A stretch of 64,000 nt of DNA from assembly GCA_026418625.1 (NCBI GenBank), contig JAOABA010000051.1:62001-126000 (forward strand). The letters are read 5' to 3'. Source of the stretch: Candidatus Kapaibacterium sp. (GTDB lineage Bacteria > Bacteroidota > Ignavibacteria > Kapaibacteriales > UBA2268). Shown here piece after piece: positions 36,467 through 45,549 of the stretch (positions are counted from its first letter, which is position 1; every line of letters starts with the position of its first letter). The notes under the pieces were generated by a model, which was given only the letters and a program-made list of their open reading frames with translations, ran no database searches and was not told the origin of the DNA. Made by a program: the position numbers and the translations under genes.

Positions 36467-36883
36467 TCAAATATCAGATTCACCAAACATATCATTAATT
36501 GAACCAGATTTTTGATTTTTTTTGCTCGCTTTAACTGCTAAATTTATCACTGAAATTAGTTTATCAATTTCAATGGGTTTAGTAATATAAGAAAACGCTC
36601 CTAATTCTAAAGTTTTCGATGCTACTTCTTCCGAACCGTGAGCAGAATAAATAATTATTTCTGTGTTTTTCTTGTTTTTCTTGATTTTTTCTAAAACTTC
36701 CAACCCATCAATTCCGGGCATTTTAAGATCAAGCACAACAACATCGAAATCACTTTTTTCTAATAAATCTAAAGCTTTATAGCCATCAGGGGCTTTGGAA
36801 ACTTCAAAGCCCCTGAGTTCCATTCTCTTTGTTATTGTATCAAGAAAATCTAATTCATCATCAACTATTAACAATTTAATCAT
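36467..36883 (-). CDS. Single-domain response regulator (receiver only)
   Basis: The 138-aa protein is a full receiver with acidic residues in LIVDDELDF, phospho-Asp in VVLDLKMPG (about D52), Ser in IIYSAHGSEE (about S80) and Lys in YITKPIEID (about K102), plus a short tail. There is no DNA-binding or enzymatic output. It is clearly similar to the receiver at the front of the adjacent transporter fusion (ITKRMELRGFEV versus ITKRLEMRNYKV), so the two arose by duplication. A phosphate sink or shuttle role is inferred. Confidence 0.9.
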   Translation of the reverse strand: MIKLLIVDDELDFLDTITKRMELRGFEVSKAPDGYKALDLLEKSDFDVVVLDLKMPGIDGLEVLEKIKKNKKNTEIIIYSAHGSEEVASKTLELGAFSYITKPIEIDKLISVINLAVKASKKNQKSGSINDMFGESDI

Positions 36884-36914
36884 TTGTTAAATTAAGAGAT
36901 ATTTTCCTATTAAA

Positions 36915-38702
36915 TTAAATTGCATATCCTAAAATTTTAAAAATGATGGGCCAATAAAATTCCATCAATATTACCATCAAGGCACACAAAATTAATGTTT
37001 TAGGTATGGCAACTTTAATAAAATCCATTTGACTAAAATACCCAGTGCTATAAGATATTATTGATGGTGGACATCCTATAACCAACATAACAAATGACGT
37101 AGTTACTGGCAAACTCAAAGCTGTAAATACTCTATTTAATCCAATGTCTATAGCTAAGGGATCCAGTATAGGTAAGCATAAAGCTGTCGCAGCAGAATTA
37201 CTCATAAAACTAGTAATAATAGAGGCAAAAATTGCAATGCTGTAATAGGTTACAAAGTGACCTTGTCCTTTGATTAAAGGGAAGAATTGTTCGGCTAACC
37301 ACTTACCAGCACCAGTATCGAGCATTGCTATTCCAAGAGAAACACCTGCACCAAAAACTAACCAAGCTTCCCAAGAAAACTTTTGAATAACAGTTTTAAT
37401 TGTAACAAATTTAAAACTAAATATTGCTATCAAAGCTATTGCAGCTACAACGCTAACGTGGAGCTTTGTTAAATCTGATAGAGTCCAGAAAATAATCGCC
37501 AAAACAAATATAATACTGACACCTTTTTCATTTCTTGTCATAGGAGGCATTTTTTCTGCTTTGATTTCAGCTGGGAATTCTTTTACTCTCGGTGGCATCA
37601 TTAACCAGCAAACTGCCCAAGTTGCAAGTGATGAAACAATTACCATCGGCATCATCATAATTATCCAATCAAGGAAGCCAATATGAACCCCAATATGCTT
37701 CTCAATAAATTCCAAAGCAATAGGATTTCTTCCACCACCAAGGATAGTTCCAAAACCACCTGCTGAGGCTGTTAGTGGAATCATAATTGTAAAAAACTTG
37801 GCAAAATTATTTGTTTTATCAACAGTGATACCCATTTTAAAGAAAACTGGTATAACAGCAAATAAGAAGATGATTGTTATGGTTGCATCATGAAAAACAG
37901 CTGATGTTATTGATGAAGTCAAAGCAACAACTAAACTGAATTTTAATACATTAGTTCCGGCAATTTTTATTGAATAATAGAGAATTCTTTTAGCTATTCC
38001 TACTTCGTTCAAAATCACACCGAACATTATGATCATCATAACAAACATAACAGCTGGATTGGCAAAAGGTTCCCAAGCTTGAGCAGGTTTCTGTATTCCT
38101 AAAAGGACTAAGCCACCTCCAGCTATGAAAGCTGTTGCCCCGATAGGAACTGCTTCGGTAACCCAAAGCAAAACCACAGTGGTTAAAAGAGCAAGAAATA
38201 TTTGGGCTCTCTCAGAAATACCACCTAAAGGCAAGAGATAAACAATAACACCAGCGAGGACAGAAATAGAAAATAGTAGTAGTGTTTTTTTCCAGGTTGT
38301 TTCCTTAGTTACTTCCTCATGCTCAGATATTAATAGTTTCGCTTTAGCTCTTGCATCGTCAATAATTTTAATGAGCTTATCAATTTCAGCTGGTTTCTGC
38401 AGATAGGTGAAAGCATCAAGCTTTGCCATTTCAACTGCTGATTCAGTTGAACCATGCCCTGTGAGGATTATAACTTGAATATTTGGTTTTTGAGATTTTA
38501 TTCTTTTAAGGACTTCTTCACCGGGAATATCCGGCATTTTCAGGTCCAAAATTACAACATCAATATCTTTCTCTTGCTTTATTAATTGTTCAATATCTTT
38601 CCCAGAGTCCTTGGAGATGACTTTATAATTTCTCATTTCGAGTCGTTTAGTAATGGACTCAAGAAAATCTTTTTCATCATCAATGATTAACAGTTTTGGC
38701 AT
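36915..38702 (-). CDS. Receiver domain fused to a DASS-family Na+/anion symporter
   Basis: Residues 1-~118 form a complete receiver: LLIIDDEKDF, phospho-Asp in VVILDLKMPD (about D53), Thr in ILTGHGS (about T81), Lys in YLQKPAEID (about K103). After a ~30-residue linker comes a divalent anion:sodium symporter (SLC13/DASS, ~12 helices): TEAVPIGATAFIAGG, NPAVMFVMMIIMFG, TASAGGFGTILGGGRNPIAL, and ITSFMSNSAATALCLPI near the end. These membrane transporters import dicarboxylates, sulphate or similar anions. The fusion implies that transport is switched by phosphorylation. The ATG overlaps the upstream CBS gene stop as TAATG, indicating translational coupling. Confidence 0.92.
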   Translation of the reverse strand: MPKLLIIDDEKDFLESITKRLEMRNYKVISKDSGKDIEQLIKQEKDIDVVILDLKMPDIPGEEVLKRIKSQKPNIQVIILTGHGSTESAVEMAKLDAFTYLQKPAEIDKLIKIIDDARAKAKLLISEHEEVTKETTWKKTLLLFSISVLAGVIVYLLPLGGISERAQIFLALLTTVVLLWVTEAVPIGATAFIAGGGLVLLGIQKPAQAWEPFANPAVMFVMMIIMFGVILNEVGIAKRILYYSIKIAGTNVLKFSLVVALTSSITSAVFHDATITIIFLFAVIPVFFKMGITVDKTNNFAKFFTIMIPLTASAGGFGTILGGGRNPIALEFIEKHIGVHIGFLDWIIMMMPMVIVSSLATWAVCWLMMPPRVKEFPAEIKAEKMPPMTRNEKGVSIIFVLAIIFWTLSDLTKLHVSVVAAIALIAIFSFKFVTIKTVIQKFSWEAWLVFGAGVSLGIAMLDTGAGKWLAEQFFPLIKGQGHFVTYYSIAIFASIITSFMSNSAATALCLPILDPLAIDIGLNRVFTALSLPVTTSFVMLVIGCPPSIISYSTGYFSQMDFIKVAIPKTLILCALMVILMEFYWPIIFKILGYAI

Positions 38703-39268
38703 TAGGTCCCTTTCTTATTTTTGTTACATGAGTGAATTATATAATGTTCAATTGAGTCATATATATCAGAAAGTCGGATTATTCCAACAATTTCTTCACC
38801 CTTAGAGACAAGAATGGATAAGGTCTGCCACATTATAAGTTTATGAATGGCTTGTGCAATTGTTTCATTTTCTTCGATTCTTTGTTCAATTGGATTCATT
38901 ATTTCTTTGCATTTCGTGTTTGAGGCTATGGTGCAAAGATCAAGCGGATCATCCATCCATAAATTATAGCTTTCAATCATAGAGTCAATAAACCCTTCAC
39001 TCAGGCTTAATCTTGAAAGCTTTTCAGTATCGAAAAACTTTTGATATTTTGGTTCAAGAGCTTTTAAAAAGGAAATATAACCTATTTTACCAACAATTTT
39101 TCCTTCGTCGTCCTTTACCAAAACTGCTCGATAGTTTTGCTGGTTTTCTGGAATATTTTCGTTCGCTTTATTTAGAGCAACTAAGGCATCATACATTGTG
39201 CTGTCCTGATGAACGGTTGGGTATTGTGCAACAGGGATCATTAATTCTTTGACAAGCTTTCTATACAT
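38702..39268 (-). CDS. Two-CBS-domain regulatory protein
   Basis: The 188-aa soluble protein has two CBS motifs: VKELMIPVAQYPTV with the strand YRAVLVKDDEGKIVG, and CKEIMNPIEQRI with SILVSKGEEIVGIIRLSDI. CBS pairs bind adenine nucleotides (AMP, ATP, c-di-AMP) and commonly gate transporters or enzymes. It is the first gene of the unit and overlaps the transporter start, so it is probably an energy-state sensor for the symporter. It has a His/Asn/Lys-rich tail. Confidence 0.9.
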   Translation of the reverse strand: MYRKLVKELMIPVAQYPTVHQDSTMYDALVALNKANENIPENQQNYRAVLVKDDEGKIVGKIGYISFLKALEPKYQKFFDTEKLSRLSLSEGFIDSMIESYNLWMDDPLDLCTIASNTKCKEIMNPIEQRIEENETIAQAIHKLIMWQTLSILVSKGEEIVGIIRLSDIYDSIEHYIIHSCNKNKKGT

Positions 39269-39642
39269 TTCTACCTCGTATTTATTTAAAATAGATTATT
39301 TTTTCTAATCAGTAAAAATTATTGATAAAAAAATACTTTATTACATATTAGTTGCAATTTATAATTGCTTTAACTCGATAACAATTCAGTATTTAAGATT
39401 GTAATCGGTGTGTTGTATTTGATTTATCACTTTTAAAATTTATCTCTCATCGAAAGAAACGATTTTTCTCAAATTGAAATTTTTTCTATACATTTAAGTT
39501 TTTGTAACTAAACACAATGATATTTTTTTTAGCTTTTTGTTTGAATAACACAATCAAGTTGAGATTGTTCTCATAATTTTTTTGTGATTGTTGCTCAATG
39601 ATTTAATTTTGTCTGATTATTAGTAATATATTTTTATTGAAA
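39269..39642. other. Divergent intergenic region, 374 bases
   Basis: No gene or RNA seen. It must hold the promoter of the minus-strand transport/phosphorelay unit and probably that of the plus-strand membrane protein. Weak dyads (ATCG/CGAT near 39450, GAGA/TCTC near 39563) are present. No sigma-54 type GG-N10-GC element was found by eye. Confidence 0.5.
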
Positions 39643-41190
39643 ATGCGAAATAAAGCTGTTTACTTTGGTTCTTTGCTTGTTATTGTTTTGTTGTATATAT
39701 ATGCTTCGAATTATAAGCTAACACCACCAATTTATAAAATCCAAAAATATGATTTTAAAAATGAGCAAGAGTCATTATTAAAACCAAATTTTGAAGATAT
39801 AGATAAATTTGAGAATATTTTATATTCCAGAAATTTAAATAGAGATAGCTTAAGTTATCTTATACTTGACAGCATAGTAAACGCCAGAATTACTGACAGA
39901 GACAGGTATTTAGCCGATCTTGATCTAAAAAATTATGTGTTAGAATCAAAGAAAGACAGTTTAATCATTGTTAGTAAACCCAAAGAAATTGAATTTGTCA
40001 AGGATATTATTAATGCTAAGTATTTTGAAAATTTACCAGAAAAATATAATCCTTTTATAAAAAAGAATGATTATAACGATGTTATTTTATTTATGAAAAA
40101 CGAAGATATTGCCTTAGATCTTGCCTCTTTAAACTGGAATAAAAGCAAAAACTATTATTTTATAACAAATGAAAATTATAATAATGGTTTGTTGGTCCGT
40201 AAATTAGATGAACTTTATTCCACAGATGAATTATTGGATAAAAATGTTTCTATTTCCTTCTCTGATGCCATTCCTGAAGAAATATTATATCCCTACTCAA
40301 CAAAAAAATATTGGCTTATTCCAATTTTTATAATTGCAGCACTTTTTCCGGTATTTTTGTCAATAAAAAATAAGCTTTTCTCAAAACAAAAAAAAGAATA
40401 TTACAACCCTCAAAGAACAGTTGCAATAGTCTGGATGATATTAGCTTTTCTATTTTTATTAGTTGTTCTATCTGTAATAGTATTGGAGATAGATATCAAT
40501 GAGGGTGGTGGGGCAATGATTTTTCTTGGGCTTTTTTTGTTCGTTGTAAGTATTATAGTGTTCTTAATATATTTAACAAGAGCAATTCAATTCGATAGAA
40601 TATATAAAGCTTTAGATCCAGCGAATGACGATAGTGAAGATGAATTAATACTCGCTAAATGGACTTATGATAAAGCATTTTGGGATGAATTTATTAATGT
40701 TGATATGAGAGAGAAATTATCTACAAATAAATCTTTATTTATCATAACAACTATTTTGATTGTTATTATATTCGGTTATTTTATGATTGAAGACACAGAA
40801 ACAGCACCATATATAGGATTAGCTGGTTTAGCTTTTATTATTTTTCTTTTTTTAATTTCAAGATTAACTCCTGTTTTGTCAGCAAGAAGACTAAAAAACT
40901 CTAATCCGGAATGTATAATAACAAGAACAGGATTAATTCTTGGCAAACAATTTCATAACTGGAGTTCTATGGGAACACGACTTGAGTCAGTAAGGTTTAC
41001 GCAGGACGAACAAGCAATGTTAGAAATAATTTATTCTTATCCGGGAAAGGTTACAAGGTCAAATTATACAATATTAGTTCCTGTGCCACCTGATCAATTA
41101 AAAAAAGCAAAGGAAATAGTAGAAATATTAGAGAATGAAATAAAATTTCTAAACAACTCAAAGAGCAGCTTTAAATATTTTAGTAAATAG
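39643..41190 (+). CDS. Hypothetical multi-helix membrane protein
   Basis: Not recognised. The ATG at 39643 (MRNKAVYFG) is preferred over the in-frame TTG 6 bases earlier. The order is: an N-terminal helix (AVYFGSLLVIVLLYIYAS); a ~190-residue extracytoplasmic domain rich in charged and aromatic residues; then helices at about residues 225-245, 265-285, 293-315, 365-385 and 390-410. A final ~100-residue cytoplasmic part has a PH-like strand pattern (ECIITRTGLILGKQFHNW). Its layout resembles other bacterial proteins with a PH-like end, but no name can be given. Confidence 0.65.
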   Translation: MRNKAVYFGSLLVIVLLYIYASNYKLTPPIYKIQKYDFKNEQESLLKPNFEDIDKFENILYSRNLNRDSLSYLILDSIVNARITDRDRYLADLDLKNYVLESKKDSLIIVSKPKEIEFVKDIINAKYFENLPEKYNPFIKKNDYNDVILFMKNEDIALDLASLNWNKSKNYYFITNENYNNGLLVRKLDELYSTDELLDKNVSISFSDAIPEEILYPYSTKKYWLIPIFIIAALFPVFLSIKNKLFSKQKKEYYNPQRTVAIVWMILAFLFLLVVLSVIVLEIDINEGGGAMIFLGLFLFVVSIIVFLIYLTRAIQFDRIYKALDPANDDSEDELILAKWTYDKAFWDEFINVDMREKLSTNKSLFIITTILIVIIFGYFMIEDTETAPYIGLAGLAFIIFLFLISRLTPVLSARRLKNSNPECIITRTGLILGKQFHNWSSMGTRLESVRFTQDEQAMLEIIYSYPGKVTRSNYTILVPVPPDQLKKAKEIVEILENEIKFLNNSKSSFKYFSK

Positions 41191-41324
41191 ACAAAAAAAC
41201 TAAAATTATTTCTCAAATTAATAAAAATCAACTGAAAAATTTATTTTTTTTGCCGATTAAAATTGTGTAACAATTAAGTTTGTGCAATAAAGTATTGAAA
41301 AAAGCTAATAAACATACTTTTTCT

Positions 41325-41332
41325 TATATTTG
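41325..41332 (+). promoter_or_regulatory. Bacteroidota-type -7 box before the chaperone-usher genes
   Basis: TATATTTG matches TAnnTTTG and would start transcription near 41339, ~34 bases before the chaperone ATG. The upstream TTG (41294) is too far for ideal -33 spacing, so the call is tentative. Confidence 0.42.
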
Positions 41333-41372
41333 TAATTTGTAATTTTTTGATAATAAAGAAAAATAAATAGCT

Positions 41373-42203
41373 ATGAAAACTAAATTAGTAATTATAACCT
41401 TCTTAACCCTATTTAGCATAAATGAATTGTTCTCTCAAATTGGTGTTTACCCACCAATTCTGTTCATCAATCCTTTAAGTAGGGGTGGAATGGTAACTCT
41501 AACCAATACTGGTTATTCGGATAAGGAAGTCGAAGTAATATTTCGCTTTGGTTATGTTGGAAATGATGAGAATGGCAATCATAAATTAATTTACAATGAT
41601 ACTCTTTTAGAAGAGCAATATTCTCTTGTTCCTTATATAAAAGCATTTCCCAAAAAAATTATCATTAAACCCCAGAAACAACAAGTCGTTCGATTTTTAG
41701 TAAGAAATATTAGTGATAAACCCGATGGAACATACTGGACGAGAATGGGAATAAGATTTAGAGACCCAGCAAAGCCAGTTACAAAAGCAGAAGACACATC
41801 GAAGATTACCGCTGCAATAGAATTGGTAGCTGAAGTTAACACTCTTATAATGTTTCAAAAAGGCGCAGTTAATGCAGGAGTTGATATACCATTTATTAAT
41901 ACATTAGCAGTTGGGGACACTTTTAATTTATATGTAAATTATGAAAGATTGGGAAATAGTCCATTTATGGGAAATGTTACGCTTGGTATTTACGATAGCA
42001 AGGGTGATCCAGTTGAAACTTATAGCGAAAAATTAGGTGTTTTCAAAACTTTATTAAGGCGTTACTCATTTGAAAAGGATTACTTTCCACCGGGCAATTA
42101 TACTGTTGAATTTACTATAACAAACGAGCGAGATGATGTCCCAGAAAAAAACACACTAAAATTCAATGTTTTAACTAAGAAATTTACATTTGAAGTGAAA
42201 TAA
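41373..42203 (+). CDS. PapD-like periplasmic chaperone
   Basis: Signal peptide (LVIITFLTLFSINELFSQ), then two immunoglobulin-like domains. The first opens with GVYPPILFINPLSRGGMVTL and contains the strand IKPQKQQVVRFLVRN and TYWTRMGIRF of pilus-chaperone-type proteins; the second begins near INTLAVGDTFNLYVN. Classical chaperones cap pilin subunits and deliver them to an outer-membrane usher. The next gene encodes an usher-like barrel, which supports the call. No pilin subunit gene is recognisable nearby. The length (276 aa) is slightly more than PapD. Confidence 0.75.
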   Translation: MKTKLVIITFLTLFSINELFSQIGVYPPILFINPLSRGGMVTLTNTGYSDKEVEVIFRFGYVGNDENGNHKLIYNDTLLEEQYSLVPYIKAFPKKIIIKPQKQQVVRFLVRNISDKPDGTYWTRMGIRFRDPAKPVTKAEDTSKITAAIELVAEVNTLIMFQKGAVNAGVDIPFINTLAVGDTFNLYVNYERLGNSPFMGNVTLGIYDSKGDPVETYSEKLGVFKTLLRRYSFEKDYFPPGNYTVEFTITNERDDVPEKNTLKFNVLTKKFTFEVK

Positions 42204-42240
42204 ATATTGTGTTGGATTTTATTGTTGTTAATGGTGGAAA

Positions 42241-45200
42241 ATTATTAAGACTAAGTCAAATATTGTTAGAAAACTATTTCATATTTTATTTGTTTTCTTT
42301 ATTATTATTTTAGCTTCAAAACCCCTTCAATCACAAAATGAAGATGAAATCAAAATTGAAGGAATGATAGAAGGCGTTTATTTGTTCAATTATCCTGCTG
42401 CCTCCGGTTATATTATAGCTTTATACGATGGTGACTCAGTCTATATTCCACTTTCAAATTTTTTATCCCGTTTAAAAATTTATTATGATTACATTCCAGA
42501 AAGAAAATTATTTAAAGGCTTTTTAATTCATCCCGATTCTACATTCGAAATAAATTTTTCGACAAATACTGCGAAATTCAAATCAAGAACTTATCCTTTA
42601 AACAGGAATCATTGGGTTGCTTCTGAATTGGAATATTACGTTCAACCCGCCTTATTATCAGAGATTTTCCCCTTCAAGTTTATTGTCGATCAAGGGGAGC
42701 TTGTAATATTACTCAGATCTAATTATACTTTGCCTTGTCTTGAAGAATATTACAGAAAGAAAAGATATGCTGCAAAAGTACCAACCGAGGAAGAAGAATT
42801 TTTTGCACCAATGCGTTATGATAGACAAAGAAAGTGGCTCAATGGCGGTCTTTTTTCTTATTCTTTGTTCGGTGCAAATAATTATAATAGGCAATTAAAC
42901 CTTAATGAAAGAAATTATACCTTTACGGGTGCATTAGGATTAGAAGCTCTTGGGGGAGATGTTGAACTCAGATCTTTTAATAGCTATTTTGAGTCACAAA
43001 ATAAACTTAATACTAACTTAAATTTCTTTTGGAGATATTATTTCCTGAATAATCCTTATTTGACTTTTGTTAAACTTGGTAATCTAAGCACTTACACTAA
43101 TAGATCAACATCTTTGCCGGTTAATGCCTTCGATGGAATACAGGTTTCTAATGAATTAGTTCAAATGCCAAATTTGTTCAAGCATTTTGAAATCGAAGAC
43201 AAAACTAATCCGAACTGGCAGGTAGAAGTCTATGTTGATAACGTCCTTTTTCAACAGGTAACTACAGATTCAACTGGAATTTATAAATTTAAAATACCTG
43301 TGAAATATGGAGGGACATCGGTAACCTATAAATTTTATGGAACCAGAGGTGAGATAGATGAAAAAAGTGAATATATTCAGGCTCCAATTTATTTTTTAAG
43401 GGAAAATGACTTTAGATATTTATTAAGTGCAGGACGAAGAACAGCAGATAGAATTAATATGCTCGATTTCCGTATTGCTTATGGTGTAACAGATTGGATT
43501 ACCTTGGAAGCGTCCGGAGAAAAATTCGAAGGAACAGCAAAACCAAATTTTTATGGAACTCTTTCCGCTCGTTTAATGCCAGAGCTGATTACAAGAATGA
43601 ATTACTTTACAGATAAACTATACGGTTTGGATTTTACTTATGCAGATAGAACTCTTGGTAATTTATATGGAGGATTTACTAATTATTTAGGACGTTCAGT
43701 ATTTAACCCAAGTGGTGATAAATATGCATTTTCTGCATCAATAGGTTTTCCGGGTTTATTTAGTAATACAACTTATTTAAATTTTAATGGACGCAGAATT
43801 GTAGGTGAAGATAGAAACTCTACATTTTTAAACGCAAGGTTAATGTTTAGACTAAGGAACTTTTTTTTCAATGCTAATTATTCATCTAATTTTACAACAT
43901 ACACAGATGAAAGAAGAAATCCTGTCTCGTTCCAAAACATTTTTTTTGCAGCAAATTATAATATAATGTCAAGAAGCAGGTCGAGAATTTATAATTCAAC
44001 GCAAATTAGGTTCAATACATCTTATAATATCAATAATAAAAAATTTGGAAATTTAGTTCTTAGTATAAATCAGTTGATGTTTAAATTTTTCAGAATGTCT
44101 TTTAGCGTTACCGCAAGTCCAGATTTTAAGAATTTATCTTATGGATTAGGCTTATCTCTCAGCTTGAAAGAAATAAAAACAGGAACTTCATTCAGGGCTT
44201 CTAATAATGGTGATTACTATATCTCTCAATCTGCTGAGGGGATTGTTAATTATGATTCTTATGATAATAATTGGTTCTTCACTTCTGAACAAACAGGTGT
44301 TGGCTCTGGTGGAACTGGAGTCAGATTCTTTATTGATGAAAATGATAATGATATTTTTGACGAAAACGAAATAAATGTTACCAATTATGGGATTCAGATG
44401 CCTTTTGGCAATACTGTTCACGATATTGATAATAAAGTATATTATACTTTTGGTCTGCCAATGTATTATCGTGTTAATATGAAAGTTCTATCAGAAACAT
44501 TCGAAAATCCAACTGTTTTCCCGAAATTCAGTGAATTCTCATTTATTGTTGACCCTAATGTTTATAAACCACTTAATATACCTTGTTATGTCGCTGGAAT
44601 ACTCGAAGGAAATGTTTACAGAATGGTTGGTAACACCAAAAAGACACAAAAAGGTTTAAATTTGCATTTATTCAACTCAGATAGCTCATATTTTGTAACA
44701 ATACCTGTTTTGACTGATGGCTCTTTCTACCAAATGGGTGTTCCTCCCGGGAATTATAAATTGACCGTTGACCCAAAGCAACTCGAAATTCTCGGTTTGC
44801 AACAAAGTCCGGAAACTTTAGAAATTACTGTTAAAAAGACTTTAGATGGTGATTTTATAGATAATTTGAATATTGAATTAGTCCGTGCTACTTCCAAACC
44901 CGTTGATAAAGAAACACCAAAGGAAGAGACAATCGAAACACCGAAAGTTGAAGAGGAGGTTATTACACCAGAAACTCCAAAAGATACCACTATTGTAAAA
45001 GAGCCTCCTAAGGTAAAAATTGAACCAAATGAAACCGTTATATTTAACTATGCTTCTTCGACCGCTACTGCAATTCCAACAGAAATGTATCCCTATTTAG
45101 ATGCTCTTGTTGATTATTTTATGAAGAAACCGGGAGTTAGAATCTCCGTTGCCGGTCATACTGAAACTATGCCAACAATTCAACAAGCACGAGACATTTC

Positions 45201-45363
45201 GGAAAGAAGAGCACAGGAAATTTCAAGATACCTCGAAAGCAAAGGAATACCCTCCAGATCTATTTATGCAAGAGGTTTGGGTGCATTATATCCTCTTGAA
45301 AGTAACCTAACTCCTGAAGGTCAGGCAAAGAACCGCAGAGTTGAGATTATGGTTATTGAATAG
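42241..45363 (+). CDS. Usher-like outer-membrane barrel with a C-terminal OmpA domain
   Basis: The first ATG in frame is 42364, but the frame upstream to 42232 encodes an obvious signal peptide (LFHILFVFFIIILASKPLQSQ) with no ATG, GTG or TTG; ATT codons at 42241 and 42244 are the only candidates, or one base is extra near 42237. Counting from 42364: an N-domain (1-~165), then a usher/adhesin-type segment (VEVYVDNVLFQQVTTDSTG, YKFYGTRGEIDEK, ~300-350). A long barrel (~365-640), an EF-like acidic stretch (IDENDNDIFDENE), a Thr/Pro/Glu-rich linker (~850-880) and an OmpA peptidoglycan-binding domain (~885-999; GHTETMPTIQQARDIS) complete it. It follows the chaperone by 37 bases. I infer an outer-membrane assembly or export pore anchored to the wall. 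Confidence 0.72.
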   Translation: MIKTKSNIVRKLFHILFVFFIIILASKPLQSQNEDEIKIEGMIEGVYLFNYPAASGYIIALYDGDSVYIPLSNFLSRLKIYYDYIPERKLFKGFLIHPDSTFEINFSTNTAKFKSRTYPLNRNHWVASELEYYVQPALLSEIFPFKFIVDQGELVILLRSNYTLPCLEEYYRKKRYAAKVPTEEEEFFAPMRYDRQRKWLNGGLFSYSLFGANNYNRQLNLNERNYTFTGALGLEALGGDVELRSFNSYFESQNKLNTNLNFFWRYYFLNNPYLTFVKLGNLSTYTNRSTSLPVNAFDGIQVSNELVQMPNLFKHFEIEDKTNPNWQVEVYVDNVLFQQVTTDSTGIYKFKIPVKYGGTSVTYKFYGTRGEIDEKSEYIQAPIYFLRENDFRYLLSAGRRTADRINMLDFRIAYGVTDWITLEASGEKFEGTAKPNFYGTLSARLMPELITRMNYFTDKLYGLDFTYADRTLGNLYGGFTNYLGRSVFNPSGDKYAFSASIGFPGLFSNTTYLNFNGRRIVGEDRNSTFLNARLMFRLRNFFFNANYSSNFTTYTDERRNPVSFQNIFFAANYNIMSRSRSRIYNSTQIRFNTSYNINNKKFGNLVLSINQLMFKFFRMSFSVTASPDFKNLSYGLGLSLSLKEIKTGTSFRASNNGDYYISQSAEGIVNYDSYDNNWFFTSEQTGVGSGGTGVRFFIDENDNDIFDENEINVTNYGIQMPFGNTVHDIDNKVYYTFGLPMYYRVNMKVLSETFENPTVFPKFSEFSFIVDPNVYKPLNIPCYVAGILEGNVYRMVGNTKKTQKGLNLHLFNSDSSYFVTIPVLTDGSFYQMGVPPGNYKLTVDPKQLEILGLQQSPETLEITVKKTLDGDFIDNLNIELVRATSKPVDKETPKEETIETPKVEEEVITPETPKDTTIVKEPPKVKIEPNETVIFNYASSTATAIPTEMYPYLDALVDYFMKKPGVRISVAGHTETMPTIQQARDISERRAQEISRYLESKGIPSRSIYARGLGALYPLESNLTPEGQAKNRRVEIMVIE

Positions 45364-45549
45364 AATTAACAGCCATTATAAATTTGAAAATGATAGAGAC
45401 ACAAGTCGAATAACATTCTGAATTGTATTTTAGAAACTATTAACGAAACTCATTAGATAATTCCTAACGATGCTCGTAAAATTACTGCCAAAAACAAATG
45501 TTTGACATACAGTTCAATTTCTAACTACAATTAGCGTTTTGTTTAGATT

